Below, one piece after another: positions 1 through 6,960 of a DNA stretch of 11,368 nt (its first letter is position 1; the number at the start of each line of letters is the position of its first letter). Source of the stretch: SMXL01 sp036985715. Lineage in GTDB: Bacteria; Bacteroidota; Rhodothermia; Rhodothermales; UBA10348. A program made the translations under genes and the position numbers. The notes under the pieces were generated by a model, which made no database searches, was not told the DNA's origin, and worked only from the letters and a program-made list of their open reading frames with translations. The stretch is from the NCBI GenBank assembly GCA_036985715.1, contig BTQE01000106.1:1-11368 (forward strand), written 5' to 3'.

Positions 1-1500
1 AGGGGAGGAAAAGTGATTGTGGTTAATCCCATTCGGGAAACGGGACTGGTACGCTTCAAAATTCCGAGCAATGTCCGAAGCCTTCTGTTCGGCAGTGAAA
101 TTGCCAATCTCTACATCCAACCAAATATTGGCGGTGATCTGGCGTTCCTGTACGGCGTTTCAAAGCGGATCGTGGAATTAGGGGCCCACGATGCTCCATT
201 TCTGCACGATCACTGCTCGGGGTCAGACGAACTCCTGGCCCACCTGGATTCACTCTCATGGAACGAAATCGTCGCACAGAGTGGGGTATCTATCGAGGAT
301 ATTTCTTCCGTCGCGGACCATTACGTGAAAGCTGAACGCGTTGTCTTCAGCTGGGCGATGGGCGTTACTCACCATTCGCGAGGAACCGAGAATGTCCAGG
401 CCATTGCAAATTTGGCCCTCCTGAGGGGTATGATTGGCAAGAAAGGTTGTGGCCTGATGCCGATACGCGGGCATTCCAATGTGCAGGGAGTAGGATCCGT
501 CGGCGTCACACCGCAATTGAAACAGGCCATTTTCGATCGGTTGGAAGATGTCTGCGAGTTGACTTTACCGACGGTTGCCGGTCTCGATACCATGGCATGC
601 ATTGAACGAGCCGCCACCGGAGATCTCAATGTCGGATTCTGTCTGGGTGGGAATTTATTTGGATCCAACCCCGACGCTTCGTTCGCATGTCGTGCCCTAT
701 CTAATTTGGAACTGCTGGTTCATGTAAGTACTACGCTCAATACCGGTCATGCGTGGGGAGTGGCCGAACAAACAGTCATTCTGCCTACTCTTGTACGCGA
801 TGAAGAGCCCGAACCCACTACTCAGGAGTCCATGTTCAATTATGTCAGAATGAGCGACGGAGGACCGGCTCGTCATCTTGGACCTCGAAGTGAGATTGAT
901 ATAATTGCCACACTGGCTGAACGGGTGCTCGGAAAATCGACTCCGATCAACTGGTCGGAAATGCGACAGACCAGAAATATCCGAGACATTATCGGAAGGG
1001 TCGTACCGGGATTTGAGGCCATGACGTCCATTGATGATTCAAGAGAAGAATTTCAAATTGGCGGACGTACGTTTCATACACGCTCTTTCAATACCGAGGA
1101 TGGTCGCGCTCGACTATATACACATTCTCTCGTCTCCGATCGTGCACCTGAAAAAAACGAATTGCGGTTGATGACCATCCGGAGTGAAGGCCAGTTTAAC
1201 ACCGTAGTCTACGAAGACTACGACCTGTACCGAGGAATTGATCGTCGCGACGTCATTCTGATCCATCCTGCCGACCTCCAAGACCTGGGAGTTCAAGATG
1301 GGGACCGCGTCGCCGTGCGAGGACCTTCGGGTACGATGAAGAACATTCGAGCCACCGCCTTCGAGTCCATCAAACCCACGAACGCCGCGATGTACTTTCC
1401 GGAATCCAATGCAATACTGGATCGGCGTGTCGACGCCACCAGTCGAACACCTGCGTTCAAGGGAGCACATATCTTTATCGAGACTGACCACGCGATGTGA
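1..1500 (+). CDS. FdhF/YdeP-family molybdopterin oxidoreductase, C-terminal part (5' end outside window)
   Basis: The reading frame is open from base 1 (Arg-Gly-Gly-Lys before the first GTG at 13), and the text GGKVIVVNPIRE is internal to this family. The gene is therefore cut by the window edge and 13 is not its start. About 499 residues are visible; family members are usually around 750, so the N-terminal iron-sulfur and first cofactor-binding part is missing. Visible landmarks are the alpha/beta segment with MGVTHH (about residues 120-125), GHSNVQG (about 157-163), and the C-terminal molybdopterin dinucleotide-binding beta-barrel starting near LRLMTIRSEGQFNT (about 387 to the end). The family is a cytoplasmic bis-MGD oxidoreductase related to formate dehydrogenase; E. 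coli YdeP is linked to acid resistance and its substrate is unknown. It ends 6 bases before the PLP enzyme gene, so the two are probably cotranscribed. Family is confident; substrate is not known. Confidence 0.9.
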   Translation, partial: RGGKVIVVNPIRETGLVRFKIPSNVRSLLFGSEIANLYIQPNIGGDLAFLYGVSKRIVELGAHDAPFLHDHCSGSDELLAHLDSLSWNEIVAQSGVSIEDISSVADHYVKAERVVFSWAMGVTHHSRGTENVQAIANLALLRGMIGKKGCGLMPIRGHSNVQGVGSVGVTPQLKQAIFDRLEDVCELTLPTVAGLDTMACIERAATGDLNVGFCLGGNLFGSNPDASFACRALSNLELLVHVSTTLNTGHAWGVAEQTVILPTLVRDEEPEPTTQESMFNYVRMSDGGPARHLGPRSEIDIIATLAERVLGKSTPINWSEMRQTRNIRDIIGRVVPGFEAMTSIDDSREEFQIGGRTFHTRSFNTEDGRARLYTHSLVSDRAPEKNELRLMTIRSEGQFNTVVYEDYDLYRGIDRRDVILIHPADLQDLGVQDGDRVAVRGPSGTMKNIRATAFESIKPTNAAMYFPESNAILDRRVDATSRTPAFKGAHIFIETDHAM

Positions 1501-1506
1501 AGAAAC

Positions 1507-2709
1507 ATGTCGAAAAAAGCAAGACCAGAAAAGAATTTTAAGTCTCGAGCCGGCACGGCGGCAGTCTGGGCGGGCGAGACCGCCAGTGGCTTCGAGCGAG
1601 CAACCCAGACGCCGGTCATTCACAGTGTTTCGTACGGATACGAGAGTCTGGATGAATGGAACGCTGTTGTGGCCGGCGACGCTGAAGGCCATATCTATGG
1701 AAGAAATTCCAGCCCGACAGTGGCCGTCTTTGAAGAAAAAGTCCGTCATCTTGAGGCCGCCGAAGCCGCGACCAGTACTGCAACCGGGATGGCCGCAATC
1801 AGCAATACGTTCTTCGCCCTGCTCTCCCCGGGGCAGCGAATAGTCTCTCAAAAGGACTCCTACGGAGGAACCAGTAAGTTATTTTTGGACTTCCTGCCTC
1901 GATTCGGCGTCGAGGTAGTGATGTGCGACACAACAGATTTCGACGAGTTCGAGCGCGAGATTGACAAGGGCTGCGACCTGCTTTACCTGGAAACGCCCAC
2001 TAATCCGACGCTCAAGGTTCTTGACATTGCTCGCCTTTCAAAAGCAGCAAGAACAAAGGACGCGCACGTTGTCGTTGACAATACGATTGCCACACCCATC
2101 AATCAGAATCCTTTGACGCTCGGTGCTGACCTCGTAATCCACAGCGCTACCAAATTTTTGGGCGGCCATTCCGATGCGATGGGCGGAATAGTTTGCGGTC
2201 GATCGAATCTTGTTAAACAGGTCTATCAGTTTCGCGAAATAAATGGAGCCTGTCTGGGCCCCATGGCTGCGTACTTACTCATCCGAGGACTGAAAACGCT
2301 CGAACTCCGAACCCAGCGTCAGAACGAAAGCGCATTGACGCTGGCCCGGTTTCTTCAGTCGCACGACGGCGTCGACGAGGTGTTCTACCCGGGCCTGGAG
2401 TCCCACCCGGGGCACGAGATAGCCGCATCGCAGATGCGCGGATTTGGAGGCGTACTCAGTTTCTCGCTTCAGGGAGGCGAGCAGATTATTGGCGCTTTCC
2501 TTGAGAAACTCCGTTTTGCGCACCTTGCTGCACATCTGGGCGGGGTTGAAACCATTGCCGGTCCCCCCAAGACGACCAGTCATTGCGAAACCACGGCCGA
2601 AGAACGCGCCGAATTGGGAATTCCTGAAAACCTGATTCGTTATTCGGTCGGTATTGAAGATCCAGAGGACCTTCAAGAGGATCTGAGCGCGGCACTAGGC
2701 TCGATATAG
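1507..2709 (+). CDS. Cys/Met-metabolism PLP-dependent enzyme (cystathionine gamma-synthase family)
   Basis: This is a full-length 400-residue member of the fold-type I PLP family that includes cystathionine gamma-synthase, cystathionine gamma-lyase and methionine gamma-lyase. The signature HSATKFLGGHSD carries the PLP-binding Lys216. YGR (residues 64-66) is the phosphate contact made by the neighbouring subunit, Tyr119 stacks on the ring, Asp191 (VVVDNT) pairs with the pyridine nitrogen, and Arg378 (LIRYSVGIED) should bind the substrate carboxylate. All catalytic residues appear intact, so it should be active in the cytoplasm on a sulfur amino acid or O-acyl homoserine. Elimination and replacement specificity cannot be told apart from motifs. 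The segment TSHCETTAEERAELGI near 357-372 departs from classical MetB and is the kind of site where specificity differs. The ATG lies 6 bases after the upstream stop with no clear Shine-Dalgarno, only an A-rich leader, suggesting coupling to the oxidoreductase. Confidence 0.93.
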   Translation: MSKKARPEKNFKSRAGTAAVWAGETASGFERATQTPVIHSVSYGYESLDEWNAVVAGDAEGHIYGRNSSPTVAVFEEKVRHLEAAEAATSTATGMAAISNTFFALLSPGQRIVSQKDSYGGTSKLFLDFLPRFGVEVVMCDTTDFDEFEREIDKGCDLLYLETPTNPTLKVLDIARLSKAARTKDAHVVVDNTIATPINQNPLTLGADLVIHSATKFLGGHSDAMGGIVCGRSNLVKQVYQFREINGACLGPMAAYLLIRGLKTLELRTQRQNESALTLARFLQSHDGVDEVFYPGLESHPGHEIAASQMRGFGGVLSFSLQGGEQIIGAFLEKLRFAHLAAHLGGVETIAGPPKTTSHCETTAEERAELGIPENLIRYSVGIEDPEDLQEDLSAALGSI

Positions 2710-2756
2710 GTGGCCTCAGGTTTCACGACCAAACTTGGCCCGACAGTCAAGTACAC

Positions 2757-2793
2757 CCGTCTGTTCAACGTGTTCGAACAGGCGGTTCGAACC
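2757..2793. repeat. Nested inverted repeats: stem-loop plus two 10-bp palindromes with a GTTCGAAC core
   Basis: TGTTCGAACA (2771-2780) and GGTTCGAACC (2784-2793) are each perfect palindromes sharing the 8-bp core GTTCGAAC, with centres 13 bp apart. Overlapping them, CCGTCTGTTC (2757-2766) pairs with GAACAGGCGG (2776-2785), with one G-U wobble and a 9-base loop, to form a stem 48 bases after the stop codon. It could act as an RNA hairpin ending the upstream operon, but no T-run follows directly, so a canonical intrinsic terminator is doubtful. A dimeric protein-binding site is the alternative. The same 8-bp core recurs at 9352-9363. Confidence 0.45.
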
Positions 2794-2914
2794 AGGTGAA
2801 ACCTTCTTTCTCCGCATCGTTTTCCAGTTCAGAAGGATCGTCCTGAATGGGTTGGTAATTCCTTTGTTTGCGACGATATTGCGGATCCCAATTTTAGAGT
2901 ACCGTAGTTGAAAG

Positions 2915-2926
2915 TATTATAATTGG
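2915..2926 (+). promoter_or_regulatory. Possible -10 element for leaderless transcription of the DUF1326 gene
   Basis: TATTAT (2915-2920) is followed by exactly 6 bases and the ATG at 2927, the geometry TANNNT-N6-ATG expected when transcription starts at the start codon. An overlapping TATAAT sits at 2918-2923. There is no Shine-Dalgarno sequence and no good -35 hexamer. This rests on spacing alone; an AT-rich translation-initiation leader is an equally simple explanation. Confidence 0.3.
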
Positions 2927-3583
2927 ATGAGTTACGTAGACTGGCAAATCTCGTGCAGACGAATTGCAACCTGCAGTTGCGACTATGGATGTCCATGCGA
3001 ATTCAATGCTCCACCGACTCGCTTACCATGCGAGGGAGTTGAGGCGTTGGAAATCGTGGACGGATACTTCGGCGATACCCGATTGGACGGTCTCCGCATT
3101 GCCGGTGTGTATTCATGGCCCGGACCGGTGCATGAAGGAGGAGGCCGATACCAGGTTGTCATTGATGATCGAGTCACGGAAGCCCAGGGAGATGCTCTCT
3201 TATCCATTTTGTCTGGAGAGGAGCAAGAACCGGAAACAGGATTCAATATTTATGGCTCGACGATCGATGAGGAGTTAGATCCAATCTTCGCTACGATCAA
3301 CTTCGTGTTCGATCTTAAAGAGCGGACGGCGACCGTTTCTGTCGATGGCGTACTGAATTGTACGCTCGAACCGATCCGAAATCCGGTTACAGGTGCGTCT
3401 CACCGTGCTCTTATCAAGCTTCCAGACGGATTTGAGTTTCGTGAAGCGGAGATGGCCAGTGCCACATTCACGAGCGAAGGCCCCATCAATCAGTCGCATT
3501 CCGATCGTTACGGTTTTCTTACCTTCGTCACCTACGGACCGTACGGAATTGTCGAAGAGTCGAGTTATCCGCAGATGAACTGA
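2927..3583 (+). CDS. DUF1326 domain protein, cysteine-rich N-terminus
   Basis: The 218-residue protein matches the DUF1326 pattern: an N-terminal Trp (W6) followed by the CSCDYGCPCEFN motif, and a C-terminal half with SHRALIKLPDGFEFREAEMASA. Six cysteines fall in the first 35 residues (10, 16, 18, 22, 24, 35), with a CxCxxxCxC core that looks like a metal or redox site. No signal peptide or membrane segment is seen, so it should be cytoplasmic. No biochemical function is established for the family to my knowledge. In many genomes DUF1326 genes stand beside a DUF2182 membrane-protein gene; none is present here. The NTF2-like gene starts 12 bases after its stop, suggesting an operon. No Shine-Dalgarno precedes the ATG. 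Family is confident; function is unknown. Confidence 0.88.
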   Translation: MSYVDWQISCRRIATCSCDYGCPCEFNAPPTRLPCEGVEALEIVDGYFGDTRLDGLRIAGVYSWPGPVHEGGGRYQVVIDDRVTEAQGDALLSILSGEEQEPETGFNIYGSTIDEELDPIFATINFVFDLKERTATVSVDGVLNCTLEPIRNPVTGASHRALIKLPDGFEFREAEMASATFTSEGPINQSHSDRYGFLTFVTYGPYGIVEESSYPQMN

Positions 3584-3595
3584 TACAATCCTATC
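3584..3595 (+). promoter_or_regulatory. Possible -10 element before the NTF2-like gene
   Basis: TACAAT (3584-3589) directly follows the DUF1326 stop codon and is followed by exactly 6 bases and the ATG at 3596. This repeats the TANNNT-N6-ATG arrangement seen before the DUF1326 gene. There is no Shine-Dalgarno and no convincing -35. It would be an internal start in an otherwise tightly spaced gene pair, so chance is a real possibility. Confidence 0.25.
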
Positions 3596-4093
3596 ATGAA
3601 ACGTTCACTTCGCAACTTGTTGTGCATCACTCTCTTCGCAGGAACGATCGCGTCTGTAAACGCACAGGCTCTGGACGGCGATGAAGCCGCGATAAATCAC
3701 CAGTTGGATGAATTGCACCGCCTTGCCTCAGAGGCAAATTACGACCAGTATTTCGCCCTCTACCGTGACGACGCCGTCTTTCTGGGTACGGATGTCACCG
3801 AGCGTTGGCCTATTGCCGAATTCAGGGAATACGCCAAATCGCGTTTCGACGCTGGTCTTGGTTGGACCTATCACATGACCTCTCGACACATCTATGTCTC
3901 TGACAGCGGTACTACGGCGTGGTTTGATGAATTGCTTGAAAATGAAACTCTGGGGACCACCCGAGGAAGCGGCGTTCTCGTAAAAGAAAAAGACGAATGG
4001 AAGATTTCTCAGTACAATCTCACCATCCCGGTTCCGAATCAACTGGCAAGAGAATTCGTTGCCAGAATTCGCGAACTTGAGGATGAACGCTAG
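3596..4093 (+). CDS. Secreted NTF2-like (SnoaL/DUF4440-type) protein
   Basis: The 165-residue protein has a clear Sec signal peptide: basic start MKRSLR, hydrophobic core to about residue 19, and a likely SPase I cut VNA|Q after residue 23. The mature part reads as an NTF2-like cone fold: an opening helix (AAINHQLDELHRLASEANYDQYFALY), then DDAVFLGTDVTERWPIAEFREYAKSRF, an acidic strand (TTAWFDELLE) and the closing GSGVLVKEKDEWKISQYNLTIPVP, which is typical of the SnoaL_3/DUF4440 group. Such proteins can be small enzymes, binding proteins or immunity-like domains. No catalytic pair specific to one function is visible, so no reaction is assigned. It should be periplasmic or released. It follows the DUF1326 gene by 12 bases. 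Confidence 0.85.
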   Translation: MKRSLRNLLCITLFAGTIASVNAQALDGDEAAINHQLDELHRLASEANYDQYFALYRDDAVFLGTDVTERWPIAEFREYAKSRFDAGLGWTYHMTSRHIYVSDSGTTAWFDELLENETLGTTRGSGVLVKEKDEWKISQYNLTIPVPNQLAREFVARIRELEDER

Positions 4094-4191
4094 GATTTTT
4101 CCTGAACTTATATTTCCCGCCTTTATTTATGGTCTCTCGAGCATGAGTTCTTGACTGACGGAATCCCGTAAACACCTGACACTTTTTAATA

Positions 4192-4980
4192 ATGTCTTTT
4201 TTCTCGAATAGGCTGGCGATCGTATTCATTCTGTTCGTTTTGATTTCTATTACACTCGGTGCTTGTTCCAGCTCAAGTTCGGACGACACAGACGATTCTG
4301 TTGGGTTGCTGTGGGATTACGGTCCGGGAAGCCTTGGACCGAGTAATTGGGCCTCTCTATCGGCAGACTTCGCGCTTTGCGGCTCGGGGAGGCAGCAGTC
4401 ACCCATCGATATTCTTGACGATCCGATCGATGATGCTCCGGACTGGCAATTTGACTGGGGGTCGTCCACGTTAAGAATGACGAACGACGCCCGCAATATA
4501 ATTGTCCTCTATGACCCTGGAAGCTCGATCAACGTTTCAGGAATTGAATATGAACTCAAGTCGCTTCACTTACATGTACCCAGCGAGCACTACTATCAGG
4601 GAAATCCCTTTGACGGGGAGATCCACTTCGTCCACGAAAGTGCCGCAGGGAATTTCGCCATCGTTGCGGTCTGGATTACCGAAGGCGCGGAGAATAAGGA
4701 TTTTTCGATCATTCTATCGAACATGCCCATCGTGGACGACGAGAATATTGATGACCCGTCCAAGTTTGTAAGGGCACTCAACTTTCTTCCTGTTTCTGGA
4801 GACTATTTTCGGTATGACGGATCCCTCTCAGAGCCCCCATGCACGGAGAGTGTAACATGGATCGTGCTCCGGGAATCGATAGAACTGTCGAGCAATCAAC
4901 TTCAGAGCTTCGAAAATGTGCTTGGAGAAAATATTCGTCCCCTCCAACCTCTGAATGGAAGAGTCATCGTTCAGCAGTAA
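4192..4980 (+). CDS. Alpha-type carbonic anhydrase, lipoprotein
   Basis: The 262-residue protein starts with a lipoprotein signal (hydrophobic residues 8-22, lipobox LGAC with Cys25), then a Ser/Asp-rich linker and an alpha-carbonic anhydrase domain beginning WDYGPGSLGPSNW. The three zinc histidines are present: His126 and His128 in LHLHVPSEH, and His145 in EIHFVH. Glu132 matches the Glu106 position of human CA II, and the Cys63/Cys217 pair matches the disulfide of secreted bacterial enzymes. Two departures stand out. The GSLTTPP active-site loop reads GSLSEPP, putting Ser213 at Thr199 and Glu214 at Thr200. The proton-shuttle His64 position aligns with Arg101. CO2 hydration outside the inner membrane is the expected role, but its rate may be reduced. 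There is no Shine-Dalgarno; the leader is T-rich. The family call is strong; full activity is uncertain. Confidence 0.92.
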   Translation: MSFFSNRLAIVFILFVLISITLGACSSSSSDDTDDSVGLLWDYGPGSLGPSNWASLSADFALCGSGRQQSPIDILDDPIDDAPDWQFDWGSSTLRMTNDARNIIVLYDPGSSINVSGIEYELKSLHLHVPSEHYYQGNPFDGEIHFVHESAAGNFAIVAVWITEGAENKDFSIILSNMPIVDDENIDDPSKFVRALNFLPVSGDYFRYDGSLSEPPCTESVTWIVLRESIELSSNQLQSFENVLGENIRPLQPLNGRVIVQQ

Positions 4981-5035
4981 TTGAGGTCCCAGGTCGTCCA
5001 GAAACGTCGTGCAGAAGGTGATATTGATACATACG

Positions 5036-5091
5036 GAGCACCTGTTTGATCGAATGAGCACGCGTACACGGTTTGGGAGCACTCGGAGCAC
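5036..5091. repeat. Four phased GAGCAC direct repeats upstream of the P1 peptidase gene
   Basis: The hexamer GAGCAC occurs at 5036-5041, 5056-5061, 5077-5082 and 5086-5091, with start-to-start distances of 20, 21 and 9 bases, close to two, two and one turns of the DNA helix. Three copies are preceded by G and one by T. The last copy ends 5 bases before a possible -35 hexamer. This resembles an array of binding sites for an activator on one face of the DNA. No regulator is identified. Confidence 0.4.
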
Positions 5092-5096
5092 GCTAC

Positions 5097-5127
5097 TTGA
5101 ATAGGGCTCCTTATGCGATACTAAAAT
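5097..5127 (+). promoter_or_regulatory. Possible sigma-70-like promoter for the P1 peptidase gene
   Basis: TTGAAT (5097-5102) and TAAAAT (5122-5127) match the -35 and -10 hexamers at 4 and 5 of 6 positions, but with a long 19-base spacer. The element lies between the GAGCAC repeats and the ATG at 5147. Bacteroidota often use a different -7 motif, which is not seen here, so this is a weak call. Confidence 0.25.
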
Positions 5128-5146
5128 TTTTCTATGGTGACCCACC

Positions 5147-6361
5147 ATGTTTAGAAGCCAGCTCACCCGATCCAGTCTACAACCGGCACGGGTCCTGGGC
5201 GCGATTGTATTGTTCACTTTCGTTCTCCTTGGGAACCGTCCAATTTCAGCCAATGCACAAGACAAACCGAGAGCAAGAGATCTCGGCATTCCTCTCGACG
5301 GTACTCCGGGGGCCTACAACGCCATAACGGATGTCCCTGGTGTTACGGTTGGTTTTTCGACGATCATTCACGGGGAAGGACCCCTGATTGTGGGCGAAGG
5401 ACCTGCTCGAACGGGTGTCACAGCGATTCTTCCGCGCGGTATGAACAGCGACCCCGTCTTCGCAGGGTGGTATACACTGAACGGCAATGGGGAGATGACG
5501 GGAACCACATGGGTTGAAGAGTCCGGATTTCTGGAAACCCCCGTGTTGATCACTAACACTTTCAGTGTTGGGGTTGTCAGAGATGCTACCATCGCATGGC
5601 TCGCAAAACACTGGTTTGCCGACGAGAGATACTGGTATACGTACCCCGTGGTGGCAGAAACGTACGATGGTGGACTCAATGACATCGTTGGACAACATGT
5701 GAAGAAAGAGCACGCTCTAGAGGCTTTAGACAGCGCCCAGTCAGGACCCGTGGCCGAAGGAGTCGTGGGCGGAGGGACTGGAATGAATTGCCACGGATTC
5801 AAATGCGGAACCGGTACTTCGTCGAGAGTTTTTCAGGTGAACGGCCGAACGTACACACTCGGTGCCCTCGTGCAGGCCAACTACGGCGATCGTGATCATC
5901 TTAGAATTGCCGGTGTACCGGTGGGCAGAGAAATAACGGACCTTCGATATATCAGAAATACCAGCAGACAATCGACCGATGAACGGGGCTCTATCATCGT
6001 TGTCCTTGCGACTGATGCCCCACTTCTACCTCATCAGTTAAAGAGAGTGGCACGGAGAATCCCGCTTGGAATCGGACGAATGGGTGGTCAGGGTACCAAC
6101 GGATCTGGGGACATCTTTATCGCGTTTTCTACGGCCAATGAGGGCGCACATGCCCGCAGCGGTGTCCAGGAGCTTGAAATGCTCCCGAATGACCAGATCG
6201 GCCCCCTCTTTAACGCAACGATCGAAGCGACCGAAGAGGCTATATTGAATGCAATGGTTGCAGCTGAGACCACGACCGGTGTGGACGGTAATACATCTTT
6301 TGCCATCCCGCATGATCGACTCCGAAACGTTCTCCGCAAGTACAATCGTCTGATCGAGTAG
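5147..6361 (+). CDS. Exported P1-family (DmpA/S58) aminopeptidase
   Basis: The 404-residue protein has a signal peptide (hydrophobic residues about 17-29, probable cut ANA|Q after 37) and then a full P1/DmpA domain from RARDLGIPLDGTPGAYNAITDVPGV onward. In this family the precursor cleaves itself before a serine that then becomes the N-terminal nucleophile; here that is Gly281|Ser282 in RGSIIVVLATDAP. With the published DmpA residues as I recall them (Tyr146, Asn218, Ser250, Ser288, Glu290), the counterparts are Tyr173, Asn245, Ser282, Ser320 and Asp322, so the last acid is Asp rather than Glu. Family members cleave N-terminal residues from peptides, including D-Ala amides/esters and, in BapA-type enzymes, beta-peptides. 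The likely location is the periplasm. It heads the row with the GNAT, small membrane protein, PPOX and M55 genes. Family is confident; substrate is inference. Confidence 0.93.
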   Translation: MFRSQLTRSSLQPARVLGAIVLFTFVLLGNRPISANAQDKPRARDLGIPLDGTPGAYNAITDVPGVTVGFSTIIHGEGPLIVGEGPARTGVTAILPRGMNSDPVFAGWYTLNGNGEMTGTTWVEESGFLETPVLITNTFSVGVVRDATIAWLAKHWFADERYWYTYPVVAETYDGGLNDIVGQHVKKEHALEALDSAQSGPVAEGVVGGGTGMNCHGFKCGTGTSSRVFQVNGRTYTLGALVQANYGDRDHLRIAGVPVGREITDLRYIRNTSRQSTDERGSIIVVLATDAPLLPHQLKRVARRIPLGIGRMGGQGTNGSGDIFIAFSTANEGAHARSGVQELEMLPNDQIGPLFNATIEATEEAILNAMVAAETTTGVDGNTSFAIPHDRLRNVLRKYNRLIE

Positions 6362-6393
6362 AATATGAAATGGTTCAACGCGCAGGTGCGAGT

Positions 6394-6948
6394 ATGACAA
6401 TACCCGGTCCCCTTCTGTCAGATCGGTTGATCGTTAGACCCTTTCACGAGGGCGATCGCGCTGGATTTGTCCGTTTCATGACCACCCCGGAGGCAACCCG
6501 GTTTCTGACCTTTACGGATGAGCAGAAGACCGAATCCGGCGCGGAAGAAATGCTTAATTGGGTCATCGATTCCGATTCCACTGAAAATCCCGTCGTGGCG
6601 CTGTGTATCGCAGACAAAGAGACCGACGAGTTCGTAGGATCGTGTGGCCTGTCTACACTTGAAAACGGAACTGAGATAGAGTGTTACTATTCCCTCCTGC
6701 CGGAGTTTTGGAAGAAGGGATTCGCACAGGAAGCCATGAATCTGCTGATCCAACATGCGTTCCAGGAAATGGCTGCGCCAACGATCGTGGCATTCGTACA
6801 CCCGGAAAATTCGCCGGCTCAGATCTTGGCCGCAAGAGTCGGTCTTCTCCGAACAGGTGTCATTTTGCATCCAGAGCATGGGCAGGACTGCATTCGTTAT
6901 GCTCTGAAGAGTCCCTTTGGGAAAGAGACCAACAATACAATAACCTAA
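6394..6948 (+). CDS. GNAT-family N-acetyltransferase (RimJ/RimL-like)
   Basis: I place the start at the ATG at 6394 because AGGTG lies 5 bases upstream, one of the few good Shine-Dalgarno sites in the window; an in-frame ATG at 6370 would add eight residues. The 184-residue protein opens with LLSDRLIVRPFHEGD, the usual first strand and helix of the Acetyltransf_3/RimJ-RimL group. YYSLLPEFWKKGFAQEA (about 98-114) follows, where KKGFAQEA is the acetyl-CoA pyrophosphate-binding loop, then VAFVHPENSPAQILAARVGL (about 132-151). It should move acetyl from acetyl-CoA to an amine of a small molecule or peptide N-terminus in the cytoplasm. It is 32 bases after the P1 peptidase and 12 bases before the small membrane protein, so cotranscription is likely. 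The acceptor is unknown. Confidence 0.9.
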   Translation: MTIPGPLLSDRLIVRPFHEGDRAGFVRFMTTPEATRFLTFTDEQKTESGAEEMLNWVIDSDSTENPVVALCIADKETDEFVGSCGLSTLENGTEIECYYSLLPEFWKKGFAQEAMNLLIQHAFQEMAAPTIVAFVHPENSPAQILAARVGLLRTGVILHPEHGQDCIRYALKSPFGKETNNTIT

Positions 6949-6960
6949 CCGAGAAGCACC

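Larger units (their letters stand above)
2710..2926. other. Intergenic region with nested GTTCGAAC palindromes
   Basis: The 217 bases between the PLP enzyme and the DUF1326 gene contain no convincing ORF. They hold two 10-bp palindromes and an overlapping stem-loop (listed separately), and at the right end an AT-rich stretch abutting the next ATG. Confidence 0.6.

Noticed and set aside
1114..1851. 245-codon minus-strand open frame
   Set aside because: It lies across two well-supported plus-strand genes and its translation is rich in Arg, Ser and Cys without any recognisable domain; it is a shadow frame.
2771..2793. LexA-type box (CGAAC...GTTCG) or a tRNA T-arm (GGTTCGAACC)
   Set aside because: The GAAC-GTTC spacing is 5 rather than the 4 of the Gram-positive consensus, the GTTC direct-repeat spacing does not fit the alphaproteobacterial type, and no acceptor, D or anticodon stems surround the T-loop-like sequence.
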